Below, in pieces: positions 10,450-23,027 of a stretch of DNA of 64,000 nt (position 1 is the stretch's first letter; every line of letters begins with the position of its first letter). The stretch comes from Dioscorea cayenensis subsp. rotundata (lineage: Eukaryota; Streptophyta; Magnoliopsida; Dioscoreales; Dioscoreaceae). Location of the stretch: contig NC_052475.1 of NCBI RefSeq assembly GCF_009730915.1, positions 1,736,001 through 1,800,000 on the forward strand, in the 5' to 3' direction. The translations under genes were made by a program, and so were the position numbers. The notes under the pieces were generated by a model, which saw only the letters and a list, made by a program, of their open reading frames with translations, was not told the DNA's origin and searched no databases.

Positions 10450-12107
10450 TGAGGCTGCGGTATGCGATGGTGTGCTCTTCGAACCAGAACCGGAGCATGG
10501 AGGCGCACTCGCTGCTCAAGCGCCAGGGCTTCGAAGTCGCCTCCTACGGCACCGGCGCTCACGTCAAGCTCCCCGGCCCTTCTCTCCGGGAACCCAATGT
10601 CTACGACTTCGGCACCCCTTACAAGGTCATGCTCGACGATCTCCGTCGCAAGGACCCCGACCTGTTCGTGTTTCTCTTCCATCCCTTCTTCTCTCTTTCT
10701 CTTTCTCTTTCTCTTTCTCTCATGGCTTTTCTTTGTTGATTTTTTTATTGATTGCAGCTACAAGCGCAACGGGATTCTCCCAATGCTCAAGAGGAACTCT
10801 AGTGTCAAGACGGCTCCTCAGCGATGGCAAGACAATGCCACCGATGGAGTCTTCAATGTTGTCCTTACATTTGAGGAGAAGGTCTTCGATATGGTTCTTC
10901 AAGGTTTCTTGGTTTTGCTTTAGATTTCCAATTTCCAATTTTCAGTGCAAAGCCCTCAGCTTTCTCACTTTTCTTTTCCTCAAAATTAAATAAATAAATA
11001 AATATTACAGATTTGAATAATCGAGAGCAGGTATTGATGAAAACTGTGCTTATCATCAATCTGGAAGTGAAGGATAATCATGAAGAAGCTGCTGTTGGGG
11101 CCAAGCTCGCTCTGGATTTGTGCCAAGAGGTAATTTAAACAGAAAAAGATGCTTCCTTTTCTTCTAATTAGGGTTCTTGGAACGTAAAACTGGTTGTTTG
11201 TATCAGTGATCTTGCTTATGAATGCATTCAATTTGAATGTCCATGTATTCCTTCATTGGATATAGGATCAGAGATGTGATTGATTATATATGATTGAAAT
11301 GAAACTAATTCTTGGACATGAAACTCGAACAATTAGCCTTTGATATTGTTGAAATGCTTGTGCATGCATTTAATTTAGATGTATGTCTTCTTCTTTTATC
11401 AGATGTAGGGAAGAGATTAGTTCAACAATGATTGCCCGGCCAAGTTTGATTTTGATTCTTTGTTATGTATGAGTATATCATGACTGGAAATAAAGTAATT
11501 CTTTTACAGGAAAGTTAAACAATTAGCGTTTGTTAGTCTCCTGCTTCATTCTTGAGCTAGTTGATGAGGATCTTCTCTTGTGTTTAACTAGTGTGGCTGC
11601 CATTGATTTATATTTTGGAGAAATTATTATTCTCAGATTTATCATGCCTTCAGAGCTGCAAAATTCATTATCTCTTGCTTTCATTCTACTGCTGAGATTT
11701 AGAACTACAGTTGAGAAAATTAATCATCTTTCCATCAACACTTGTAGACCTGAGAATTTTGTACTAAGTTTCTGTTGAATTTCTCCCTTTTGTTGAATTT
11801 ATGCCAGAATTCCAACCATATTGAAGATGGTGACATGAAAACTTGAAACATTGCTTTCCCTTGCAAATTAATAACACTAGAATGCTGTATCTGTATAAGA
11901 TATTTTCTCGCCAATATAAAAAAAAGGAACACTATGAACATAGATGCTGTTTTGTGATGTATAGAATCTGTAAATCTCTTGCTTAACAAGTTATATGTGA
12001 TGCAGATTGAAGCAGTGGAATGCTGGGAAGATTCAATTGACAATATTGTTATGGCTTTTGAGAATAAGCACAAGCGAAAACTCTTGTACAGCATTTCCTT
12101 CTATTAG
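10449..12107 (+). CDS. SSU72: RNA polymerase II CTD phosphatase SSU72
   Basis: SSU72 removes phosphate from serine 5 (and serine 7) of the polymerase II C-terminal repeat and works with the 3' end processing machinery in the nucleus. Four exons join in frame: 10449-10663, 10758-10903, 11011-11129 and 12006-12107, giving 193 residues, the usual family length. The catalytic loop CSSNQNRS (residues 9-16) holds the CX5R signature with Cys9 and Arg15. Conserved blocks follow: SYGTGAHVKLPGPS, PNVYDFGTPY, KTAPQRWQDN, NLEVKDNHEEAA and the C-terminal KLLYSISFY. The last intron (11130-12005) is by far the longest. The ATG follows a GA repeat directly. All splice borders are GT-AG. The reading is complete with no odd residue. 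Confidence 0.95.
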
Positions 12108-12429
12108 TTTCATTAATTCTTACATTCCTGTACCTTTTAACTCATGAAAAGTGGCTTATGCCAATTTATTCATCACCTTCTGAGTAATTTTTGAGATGTT
12201 TTGAGTGTAATCCCCTCCCTAAAATGGTTTGGCATTCGCAGAGCTCATATCATTTCCTATGTTTTATGTGCACCATTGCACTAAATTAATCATTATATAT
12301 AACATTTTGTTATCCTATTTTACGTTTTAAACGGACCAGATAATAATAAGATAAAACATGAATTGTATGTAAATAGATAAAATTATTTTTTATAAAAACT
12401 AATAAATGTAAATAGTATTTTAAGAACTG

Positions 12430-13135
12430 TGATTATAGAAGTGACTTCATGGAAAATGGCTGAAAAAGAAATTTTTTCATGGATAATTTTTCAATGGAAA
12501 AATTTTACATGGAAAATAAAAAAATAGTCGTTTAATTGCCATTATTTTCTAGCTAAAAAATCAAAAAAATTCTATGAAAAATTCAAATTTTGTTGTTTGA
12601 TTGCTCTTATTTTTCACGGAAAATGAAACATTTTCCATGGAAAAAACCTCATTTGTTGTTTAATTGCATCAATTTTCCCATGAAAAAGTCACATTTTCCA
12701 TGGAAATTTTTTTAAAAATTATTAAAATTATAAACAACACTAGTGGAATTGAATCTTAGCGTTACGTGGAATTGAATCTTACCATCAAAACGTCGCGGGA
12801 TCTGTTCACCGATCTGGATAAATTTATTTAAAATATTATCAGGTTATATAATTTATCTATTTTTTAAAAAATTTAAAAGAAAAAGAAAAACTTTTTTTAA
12901 AAATTTTTAAAAAAAAAGTTATTTTAAAATTATAAACAGCGCTACGTGGAATTGAATCTTACCATCAAAACGCCGCGGAATTGAATCTTACCATCAAAAC
13001 GCCGCGGGATCTGGAAAATAAGGTACGTGATGGAATCCGTGGAAAAAATTTTCACGGATAATTTTGACAAACAAACAACTTGAAAATGACCTGAAGAAAA
13101 AATTTTCCAGAGAAAAAAGGGCAATCAAGCATAGC
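12430..13135. repeat. Complex repeat with degenerate tandem units and a direct duplication
   Basis: From about 12440 to 12710 a unit built of TTTTCCATGGAAAA-like palindromes and the phrase GTTGTTTGATTGC recurs about every 65-110 bases. A second pattern, AAAATTATAAACAGCGCTACG followed by GAATTGAATCTTACCATCAA, occurs near 12728-12800 and again near 12927-12970, with a third partial copy at 12979-13014. The right end, read inward on the minus strand, is CTAAGGCTATGCTTGATTGC, which resembles the outer end of some plant hAT-like miniature elements. The left end is not clear, so I do not name a family. Confidence 0.55.
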
Positions 13136-13622
13136 CTTAGATGAAAAACAATATATTCAACCATAAGATCAACTGAAAAACTCTCTAACGGCTTAGGATG
13201 TGAGTAGATTTAAAATTTATGTCTTATCTAGTTGTTGTTCAAAAATCAAAGGAATATAATAAAACTCTAGATGAGAGGAAAAAACCAAATAAAATAGTAA
13301 AAAAAAAAAATAGATTTAATTTTTTATCATATTCTGCTCGTTTCCATCCTCACTCTCTCCACAGTATTAGTTATCATATTCTATTGACTGACCAATCAAA
13401 AAATAATAACAAGATATGATAATCTATCCTATCCTCAAATGGCACGAATATCTTTAAGTCATCAGGCAACTCTTGGTTTCACACCAATGACAACAATGGC
13501 TGCATTTAAAACTGGAGAAAATTTTCTCTCAAACACTGCCCAAGAAGACTGTTGCAATAATAAATACAAAAGTCAAGCGGGGGTCATTCTTGAAACAAGC
13601 TGTGTACACAAAATCTTCCCAA
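13136..13622. other. Intergenic stretch between SSU72 and ASHH1
   Basis: AT-rich DNA with no supported gene. The two neighbouring genes converge here. The last 150-200 bases probably include the 3' UTR of the minus-strand ASHH1 gene. Confidence 0.5.
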
Positions 13623-16600
13623 TTAAAATGTTGAGCCATTCAATGACACAACACCCTGCATCTCAGATTTCACTGTTCCATTTTCCAAGAGTTTGATTCC
13701 ATTTTCAGTAGCAACACCTTCTGGTCCCATATTATTTTGAGCTCTTCGTGGTGTGCAGGTAATGTTCTTGATGATGGACGAGTAGAGGTCAAACTCCGCC
13801 TTCAGTTTATTGCAGCTGGCCTCAATCCATTTCTCTGCAACACTTGTGGGAACACTATCTTGAGTGTCCCTCTCGTGCTCTTCAATGGCCGGCCTGATCT
13901 CATCATACAAAGCATCAAGCTGAGATGCGGCCAGGTTCCTTGATTCCTACAAGATGAGAGAGGCAGTGTACATGAAAGACAACACCAATGGGGGAGCTTT
14001 TAAGAAAATCTCGTTACAACAAGAACAATCAAGAGAAAAAACATGTGATAATCTCCAAATGAAAATTTCATAACCACTGTGGGATTACCATTAAAGCTGC
14101 AATAAGAAGAATGTTAAGCATACCTCACAAGTGAAAATTTCCTGACAAGCATCTTCTGAAGCAAGGCGATCAGTTACAGATTTGATATTCACTTGCCTAC
14201 GAACGTTGGTTTTAGATTTAGCACTGGGGTAGAATGCTGAGTTTTTGGTTGGGCTTGAATCTATGTGATAGTTTCTGCAAGCACTATTGCTCCGGATACG
14301 AGATATCATTGTACTCTTTTGAGTAAGTCTCTGATGTGCATCTTCTGAGTAATTGTTATCTTCTCCTGGTATTTCATTCTTCAATCCGTCGATTTCCATT
14401 GGGAGAGAGTTCAGTGGTTCCACTGATATTGGTTGGGAGTGAGGGAACAAGATGGGTTCCATGCCATCAACTCCTAAAAGGTAACTGCTCCCATCATCAG
14501 CAATCATCTCGTCCTTCACAGGGACAATTGCCTTGAGGATCTTTGTTGCTGGTTCATCTTCCTCAGAATCATAAACCGGAACATTCTCAATAGAGTACCT
14601 GTCATTTAGGAATCAATTGAGATAGGCATGCAGCTCCTGATTGTCAGTGTGCGGAAAACTATGTGACAGAGCAACATAGTCAACTAAAAAAGCAGCAGCA
14701 AAGAGAAAATGGCCTAGTATGTGCAAATTGTTGAAAGGGAATGTGGGGTTGAATACAAAAAACCATCAAATGAAAAAGCTGCTCACAAAATACAACTGAG
14801 TATTTATTTGGTACAATGGTAACTAACAATTATAGATGGTATGCTAATTGCTTTCATCGCCACAATGAACAATTAAAAACAAAGAGAGTCTCAGATTACA
14901 GTCAGACATTCAAGCCACACCCTACATTACAAATGATGTCAATTTCAATTCAGGCAGTAATTATGCAGGGTCCAAAAGGTCTAAGGTTGCTTGATGTTCT
15001 AGCTGACTGATAGACACCCCATGCAAAGACTTGATTATTCTAAAAGAACAGGGAAAAACATACATTCACCCTATAATCATCCAAACACGGACTATTTATT
15101 GCGTCTATGTCTTCCATCATGTAGCTTTAAGCACCAATGCACATAAATGTAGACTGGAAAAGCCTAAGGAATCGTACCTGGTGTCACCATCTTCCCATAG
15201 ATAAGTTGCTTCCTACAGAACATGTCAAACATGGAGAGCAAAATAGTATCAGTAGAATTCACACATTCAACTAACTTGATATACTGCTATAAGATTAAAA
15301 AGATTAATATCTCAAAATTTGCTAGATATTACGGCAATAATCAGTCAAAAGTGTTATGCAACAAGAGTGCTAAAGTAAGTGTGAAAGTACGAAGACATGG
15401 TAAAATACACTTTGACAAATACTCAACAACAAGGAGCAAGCTACCTTTACGTATTTGAGCTTGCCATGAGACACATGACCCCCCAACATCTCATTTAAGT
15501 CAACGTCAGAATAATAAATTCTAATAGAATTGCTGATCCTTTCACAGACTCTAGTACATGGTACTAGTTGAGTTTAAGAAATGTTTCGCAAGTTGACATA
15601 TGAATAGCATATGCATAGTCCAGTATGAGTGCATCTTCATAATTTACCTGAAAACCACGTGATTTAGCCCCAAGAAAACCAGAGCAGCTGGGTGCACCAC
15701 AAAGGCACCGAACCTTGGCACCACCATACCATTCAAAATTATAATCATAGGCTAATTCTGTCCCTGCGTTAATGTCTTGCTTCGCAAATATCCCCACTCT
15801 TACCTCCCCCAGCACATTCCACTTTCTTGTTTCACAATTTGGTTGGCTGCATTCTCCGAAGGAAGAAATTAGATATCAACAGACCACAAGTGCAATGGAC
15901 AGCATATTATAAACAGTTAATATGGAAAAAAAAAAGGCAAGCTTGCAATAGCTAACATATATATATATATATATATATATATAAAGAAAGAGAAAGAGAT
16001 TGAAATTAAAGAGTGATGACTGATGGTGTCATGAATACTTCAGAGAATAAAATAATAAGGTATGATAAATTTATAACTAAGAAACTCACCATGAATGATT
16101 AATGAATCGAGCTAGGCTTCCTTTACTAGTGGCGTCAATAGATTCATATGCATCCAGAGAGATAATAAATGCATCTTTTAAACCTGACAAAACAACATAT
16201 AAGTGGCTTAACAAATTTTAAGAGATTGGGGGAAGTGGTATTCACAGACTTGCTCTTCTACCTTCAACTTCATATCTTTGGGCTCTCCATTTTGCCTCCT
16301 GACAAGATATCACCTCACCACAATATTCAATTACAAACTGACCAGCCTGAATTAGGTTTGAAAGATGATTGTAGATAAGCCAGAAATTTTAAAGATATGA
16401 CAATACATGGAAAAGAAGGATATGGATTGCAAGATTAACTTCTCATAAACTGAAGCAAAAAAAAAAAACATAATGCAGCTCTGAGAAAATAGTTCCAGTA
16501 TTAACCAAGTGATTACAAAGCTCAAAGTTTTAACACCATCTTTTTCATAAGAGGACTAATGGGAGTTAGGTCAGTCTCACCTTGATATCCTCAGCAGCAA

Positions 16601-17260
16601 GAAGTCCCCACCCACGACCTTCAGTTTTAAACAATTGTAACTTTGCGTACTCACATTTTTGAAATTTCTGTCATAGTCAAGAAACAAGCTTAAAGGTAAA
16701 ATTACAAGATAAGATTTCAATAATTCACTTTCTTAAGGATCTAGTACAACACAATATAATATGAAATATATGCCAGATATGAATGATGAAAGAATGATCA
16801 TTAACCTGATTCTTACAAAAATTTCCACAAGGACAATAGCCAGGTGTGCATTCTGTGCTGGTCAGCACATTTAAGCAACTTCCCCCACATGCACTCTCAG
16901 GGTCATTAGCATCATAGCGGCATACACATACAGCTATATCCTCCTCCTTTTGCTTCTTATGCCTAAAGAAAACCATAATAAGGAACCATATTAAGTTCTG
17001 ACAAGTACTTGGAAATTCAATTATGAGACAGTTGAAAAGTTAATGATAACGAAAGCGAATATTGCAGAGAAAATGGCCAGTACAACTATTTCCAAGAAAA
17101 TAGGATAAAAGCTAAAAAAACACTAACTCACATTCAAGCCTTAAGTCATAGAAGTCAAAATATTTACATTCGCTTAAGTGTAATAAAAAACTTACTTCCG
17201 ATGTACGAAATCATTTCTCTCGATATGCTTATATGGTGCAGGCCATTCATTCTGTTGGTC
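13623..17260 (-). CDS. ASHH1: Histone-lysine methyltransferase ASHH1 (SDG26 type); start codon not located
   Basis: A SET-domain enzyme of the ASH1/Set2 class that methylates histone H3 (K36, also linked to K4) and in Arabidopsis promotes flowering. Nine coding exons join in frame on the minus strand: 17260-17196, 16962-16806, 16667-16581, 16346-16262, 16183-16090, 15846-15648, 15212-15178, 14598-14124 and 13946-13623, giving 506 residues plus a short missing N-terminus. The AWS domain reads CVCRYDANDPESACGGSC and ECTPGYCPCG. The SET core includes GRGWGLLAAEDI, IEYCGEVIS, SLARFINHSC and ELAYDYNFEWYGG. The post-SET cysteines are in VRCLCGAPSCSGFLG. The C-terminal block LYDEIRPAIEEHERDTQDS is diagnostic for ASHH1 against other SET proteins. 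The first coding exon seen opens without a methionine (DQQNEWPAPYKHI); Arabidopsis has about a dozen residues before this point, so a tiny exon must lie upstream in 17261-18460. No break was seen. Confidence 0.93.
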
Positions 17261-18500
17261 CTACAAAAAACATATCATTTTAAGTTCCCACAAAACAACT
17301 TCAATAACTGATGAGCAACAAAATTCAACAACTGTGGCAATGATCAAATAGTTTAATAAATTTGACTGTTTGCAGATGAATGGACAAAAAGAATACGGAA
17401 ATTAAATCCTATTAGTAAAACACAGTATTGATCTTGTTTGCATTATTACCAACATCATCCATGTCTATTAAATGACATTCCACATGGAACTGGTAGAAAT
17501 CAACTATTGACAATTTAAAAAAAAAATTAAGGAGACAAAATATGTAGAATAAGAAAAATACAGAATTTTTTAGAAAATATTTGTTGTACATAAGGAAACA
17601 TCAGCCAGTGAATCTGTAAATGCAACTCAACTTTCTAGGTGAGTAACAATGTTAGCAGAACAGTACCATTCAGGAGAGAACTGCAACAAGGCTCGGAACT
17701 AGGAATCACTCTGCTTCAAAAGTCAGGCATAAGTTAATATTCTAAGAGAGCTGCAAGAGAAGCATAAATATTTCAGGCTTTATAAGATAGGAATTACTGA
17801 AATACTACAATAGGTATTATGACATTGAAATGAAACACAATTTACTAATGAAACATAAGCATGCTTCCTGTATTATTCTCCAATGAAAAATTCCTCTTAA
17901 AAAGACTTCTGCAAACCAATGAATGGAAAATATAATTATTTCAAACACACACACACACACACACTAACTTGAAAGTTTCACTGCAATACAGAAACTGGTG
18001 ATTCCAAGATGAGTTATCCTCTTCCTTCACTAGAACCTAATTCTAATCTTTCTTGTGAAACTAAGCGAAAGACGAATTCATACTTTAACTGCAAAAAATC
18101 CTTTTTTTTTTTTCCTAAATTTCTAAAAATCCCTAATTCACAAACCGCAAACAACATAAACATGGCATATGCATCACAGCAGAGATTGAATTACACATCC
18201 AAAGCAAAACTTCTAATTTTCAGAATCGAACCCCGTATGTCACAAGAAAATCAATAATGCAGAACAAAGACACACGAATTCCTGGAAAAAAAAAACACAA
18301 AGAAAAGAGAAAATTAAAGCACCAAGCAATAGAATGCAGCTAAAACGAAGCACAAACCAATCAAGTATCAAACAAATGATGAATGGGATTGATCGAGAGG
18401 GAAAAATCTAGGGTTTTAGATGAAAATCGAACGAGAATCGAAAGCAAAAGAGAACGGACCTCAAGACTCGAACGCTAACGAAACGCTGCTGCTTCGAAGG
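17261..18500 (-). other. 5' intron region and noncoding leader exon of ASHH1
   Basis: A leader exon is likely at 18460 to about 18500, ending GTCTTGAG before a GT donor at 18459-18458. It has no usable ATG in frame with the first coding exon seen, and carries an in-frame stop. The small exon with the true start should lie between 17261 and 18457, but I could not choose it with confidence. The rest is intron, with a CA microsatellite at 17945-17965. Confidence 0.5.
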
Positions 18501-18507
18501 AGATGAG

Positions 18508-18589
18508 GCCCATTAAGGAACATATATAATATATATTTCCTCGATCCCGTTAAAAAGCCCATATGCGCAAAGCCCACGGACTGGCCCAT
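18508..18589 (-). promoter_or_regulatory. Cluster of site II-like GCCCA motifs upstream of ASHH1
   Basis: GGCCCAT, AGCCCAT, AGCCCAC and GGCCCAT occur within 82 bases, which on the minus strand read as TGGGCY. Such clusters (site II elements, bound by TCP factors) are typical of housekeeping and proliferation-linked plant promoters. Their position just upstream of the leader exon fits. Confidence 0.5.
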
Positions 18590-19179
18590 GATTTTGAGAC
18601 CTAATTAGCCAGCAGAGATTGATCTTGATGTGGTTATTATAATTTTCTATAAATTTAAATTTATGTAGGGATAAGAATAATTTTGTAATTCATAATATCT
18701 TAGTACCTCTTTGATATTCCACTAGGAAAAAAAATTAGCTAATTTGTCTTAAAAAAAATTTATTAGCTACTTGTAATTTAGATAAAAGAACCGAGAAAAT
18801 ATATGAATAAACCCACTTTTTTTAGCATGGACTATTTTATAGTATTGTGTAATGTGTATCATACCTCATATTTTTTATAGTACTGTGCTACTATTAGAAT
18901 AGTAGTACGTTTATAGGCACGGTTGAAAAAGTGAAGGATTTTAAGAATCCAACGCCGGAAAATAAACTTTCGTAGAAATTGGATTCTATGAACGTTCGTA
19001 GAAGACGCGACCTCTATATATAGAGAGAAGATATGGTCTCCATAGAGAAAAAATAAAAATAATAATCATGAGATAATTAACTAATTATAAGATAATGTTC
19101 CAATATTATGGTTAAATTTAACCCACAAATATTTTGAAGTTAAATTATTTTTCTTTATTATTAGAAAACTTAGACAAAC

Positions 19180-19292
19180 TCAATGGAGGTTAGTTTAAGT
19201 GGTAGATGCTTAAGCAAATGAGATAGAGTTCGAATTTTTGTGTATAAACAAGTGTGTTTGAGCGCGCACACACATATATATATATATATATT
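19180..19292 (+). mobile_element. SINE-like tRNA-derived fragment
   Basis: GGTTAGTTTAAGTGGTAGAT (near 19190) resembles a Pol III A box and GAGTTCGAATTTT (near 19228) a B box, followed by a CA/TA tail. The order and spacing suit a plant tRNA-derived SINE. A target-site duplication was not found, so the call is tentative. Confidence 0.4.
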
Positions 19293-19452
19293 GAAGAGTT
19301 GTCCATGAAACCAGTGAATCAAAGAACAAAATCTAGACAATATTCTAGAATTTTTGAGATTTTCGTATATTCATATATAAAAGGACAATTATGTTACACT
19401 AATTTTTCTAAAATATAACTCAAGAAAATAAATAATTATATATATATATGGG

Positions 19453-19690
19453 ATAAATCATAATTTTATTAAAAAAAACAATAACAAAATAATAAAACAA
19501 CAACTGACCAAAAAATTAGAGACAAAATAACATAACAGAAGAAAAAGTAAAGATAACTCCCTCTACCAGGGATTGATGGACATCACTACAAAATAAACAA
19601 GTAGAACTATAAAATAAGTAAAAACAAATGGGTATCAGAGATGCTACAAAGCTGATACTCCACTTGATCACAAAAGTGATTCCTTCAGTA
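19453..19690 (-). mobile_element. LINE 3' tail, 5'-truncated
   Basis: On the minus strand the piece ends in a T-rich region followed by TTTAATAAAATTATGATTTA and then CCC, the same ending (TTTAATA then a GTGGTTTAT-like phrase) as the better-bounded LINE at 35000-35432. Only untranslated sequence seems present. The 5' border is approximate. Confidence 0.45.
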
Positions 19691-20009
19691 TAACTTTTTA
19701 TTATTATTATGAAATTACATTTATTAAAGCAATAAATACATAATCAATTTTACAGATAATTTAAACATACCCTGATGCCATGCAAGAAAAAAATAAATGA
19801 TTATTACATTGAATTCAAATAGTCCAATAGATGACACAGATAAAATAATTTCCCATGCAGCCCCTTAGGATTGAAAGCACATTTGTTCATCTAGGAGTTC
19901 TATACCTCTTTGAGAGTGAGAAAACAAATATTCAAGCGGCAGCATATTCAACTCCCATGCATGCCAGCAAATTAGCTGTAGAAAAACTTCTAAATCCTAC
20001 CTAATAATT

Positions 20010-20046
<37 letters not shown>

Positions 20047-21769
20047 ATCTACATATTGAGTTGACGTTCATCTATGGATATGTCATCCAATACCACAAGA
20101 CAGATTTCATCACATCCCACAATGTTTGACATAAAGATGAAGCCTCACCTACTCCCACCAAAGTCTTCAAAAATGGATAATATAATAACAAATTAAGTAA
20201 AAATTAAGCATAAATTATACTTAGCATGTGAGAAGTGGAACAAGTTGTGTGGTTTCTCATTTTATCCCTCCTTTTACTTTTCTCTTCTTTTCTTTTCTTT
20301 TGAGTTTTTTTTACTGCATCAAAGCTTCATGAAAGAAACTGTCAAGAAAGAGATAAAGCATGATGAGCACATGGGCTGCTAATAATGCAACTTGGTGCTT
20401 TTAATAAGAATCTGAATATATAAAGTGAACAAGGACTTGGATCAAAGAACCACTGCATCTGTCATTTGTTATTCTTTGCATTATTATTGTAGACTTTTTT
20501 TACAAAGAGAGTATCTAGAAATGTTGTTAAGTGTAAATGCTTGATAAGTTTTTGGTAATTTAGTCATTAACTATGTTCTTCATTTTCTAGACATCACATG
20601 CTAAGACTCTTGACTTTTTCTTTTTTGGATTCCTCTTGATTGCCTTTTTCATATTTACTCTTGACAATGAATAGCATTAGAGATTTGGACTATTAAATTA
20701 TTAATTTATTCTAAAATTATCACTTGTTTTTAAAATATTCACTTTAGTTTTTTTTGTATATATACTTTGTGATGCAATGAGAAATTAAAATAGTAATATT
20801 TATATTTATTGATAATTATTTAGAGTGGAAATTTAAATTAAAAAATAAAATACTTGCATCACTTGACCACGTCACCAAAAATCAAAATATTAGGTAGAAC
20901 AGGACTTACTTTATTGCTCAATAAAAAAAGAAAAAAGAAAAAAATAAATAGCGGTAACATCCTTCCAGCACTGAGATGACAAGTTAGGAAAGACTGGACC
21001 TGCTTTTTTCTTTTTAACTGTAAATTATTATTTTTTAGTGGCTAGAATACAACTTCATCACTTTAAATGATTAAATTATTATGTTTAAAAAAACCAAATA
21101 ATTTTCCTAATTGGTTAGAGTGTGACCACCTCACTCATTCTCATTAATTTATTCATGAATTGATATCTGTGGCAAGTGTAGATTTCGTGTTAATTTATGC
21201 ATGTTTCCACCAACCTGCTCCAGTGACTTTTCTTAAATGCTTAAAACTATTTAGACTTTTAACAAAATGACAATCATATTAATGAACTATGTGGTGAAAA
21301 TATTAATTCACTCATCTAAATTTTAATTATATATTTATTATATTATTGACAAAAACTGAATAAATTTAATTTTTTTTTATAATTTATCCATTTTATTTAA
21401 AAAATTCATTTTCTTCGCTTTAAAACTTTTTCTTTATTTTAAAATCTAAACTTAAAAGAAATGATAAGTGCTCAAAAGGTAGAAGTGGCACAAGGCTTCT
21501 TATCTTGTTGACAGGCTGCCAGTACTATATCTGTATTATTGGATTTTTTTTAATTATTAAGACTACGAAATTAAATAAGAAATGTTTCAAAAAATAAAAG
21601 ATCTGAAAATAAATGAGTAAACATAGGGACTATTTTTTTTAATGTGAATAAAAAAATTTAGGCACTTTTCAATAATTTTTGTTATATTTATTCATGGTTC
21701 ATGATTTTTTTTTTTAATATTTTTCAAATTAACCATGTCATCAATAAAAACAATCAAAATTCCTTCCTC

Positions 21770-22000
21770 TTTAAAAAAAAATAAAATAAATAAACAAAAA
21801 CTTTATTAAAAAATAAAACAGGTACAATTAAAAACAAGTAAAACACAAGAACACAAAAGACTAGACACAATCACCAGAGGTGAAGCGTATCTCATCAAAC
21901 AAATCAACAAAAATACAAAAATAAAAAAATCACTTATTTTTTGCACTAAGTTTAAACTACAAATAAATAGATTAGAAATACAGTAGCACATTAAAATGAT
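21770..22000 (-). mobile_element. LINE 3' tail, 5'-truncated
   Basis: Read on the minus strand, a TTTTGTGTTCTTGTGTTTTA-type U-rich region leads to TTTTTTAATAAAGTTTTTGT and an A-rich end. This resembles the other LINE tails in the window. No coding part is recognisable and no target-site duplication was found. Confidence 0.45.
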
Positions 22001-22352
22001 AAACTAACAAATAGCCCAATGTTAAATAAATAAATATATATATATATATATATTATTCAGCAATTACTCTCTTAAAGTTTGAGGGTATAATTTAGTCACG
22101 CATACACAAAAGCTAACCGTTGTGCGGATATGTGCAAGAAGCCCCTAATTTTGTTAGAAGGATTATGATTAAAGACAATATATGAGGTTTTTTTTCTTTG
22201 GATCTTGCACTATCTAATTTCATGGCATTTTGATCCCGTTTTCCAAAATTAAAAATAAATATAAATATTTTTATTTAAAAATAAATTACTATCATGGTCT
22301 TTAATACTTATCTCATTTTATAGATTTTTGATGGTTCCGGTGGGGTGTGAAG

Positions 22353-23027
22353 TGTTAAGTTTACTCAAAAACTCACTCAAATCATAAACACTCACACACA
22401 ATTAAAGCAAGATAAAAGAGACAAGCAAATTAATAACCCAGTTCGGTACAACCTTGCCTACATCTGGGGGGTCAGGCTCGGAGAAACAATCCACTAAAAG
22501 AGGTATAAGAACAAGGAGTACAACACTCACTTACTCACTCAATACAAACTAAATCTTTGTGTCTTCAAATAGCTTCATACCAAGTTTAACTTGTGTCTTC
22601 TAATAGCTTCACATAATCTTTATGATCTTGAACTCTTGCCAATAATAGAATATTCCTCTCTCTTCAAATAGATCTTTCTAAAAATGAGCTCTATTAAAGA
22701 TATGAATAATCATCCCGGATCTTACCAAGGATAGATAATCACATCAAAAATAAAACTTGTCTTTCTAGAAAAGACCCTATAGTCTTGATGCACTTTCTAA
22801 AAATAGTTTATCATCACATGATTATATTGAGAGAAATATCTTCAATATAGATCTTAATCAAATCTTCACTTTGATCTCCATTAAATGTCATGATAACATC
22901 TTTTGCCACATCATCATCCTAGTCATTTTTTCTTTTGATGAGTCACCACATGTCACGTCATCATCCTCTTGCCATGTCACCACTTGGCTTATCATGTAAT
23001 GTCAATCCTACGTCATCAAACTTAACA
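22353..23027 (-). mobile_element. Solo LTR of a Copia-type element
   Basis: A 675-bp block starts TGTTAAGTTT and ends AAACTTAACA, a perfect 10-bp terminal inverted repeat with TG...CA ends. Inside, CCCAGTTCGGTAC followed by TTGCCTACATCTGG lies where the Copia LTRs at 38347 and 43129 carry GTGGAGTTCGGCAC and CTTGCCTACGTCTCC, so it is a related LTR in the same orientation. There is no internal domain on either side, so it is a solo LTR left by recombination. The flanking five bases do not match, which suggests age or rearrangement. Confidence 0.7.

Noticed and set aside
10224-10682. Minus-strand frame opposite SSU72 exon 1
   Set aside because: It translates GA and TA microsatellites plus the reverse of the SSU72 exon.
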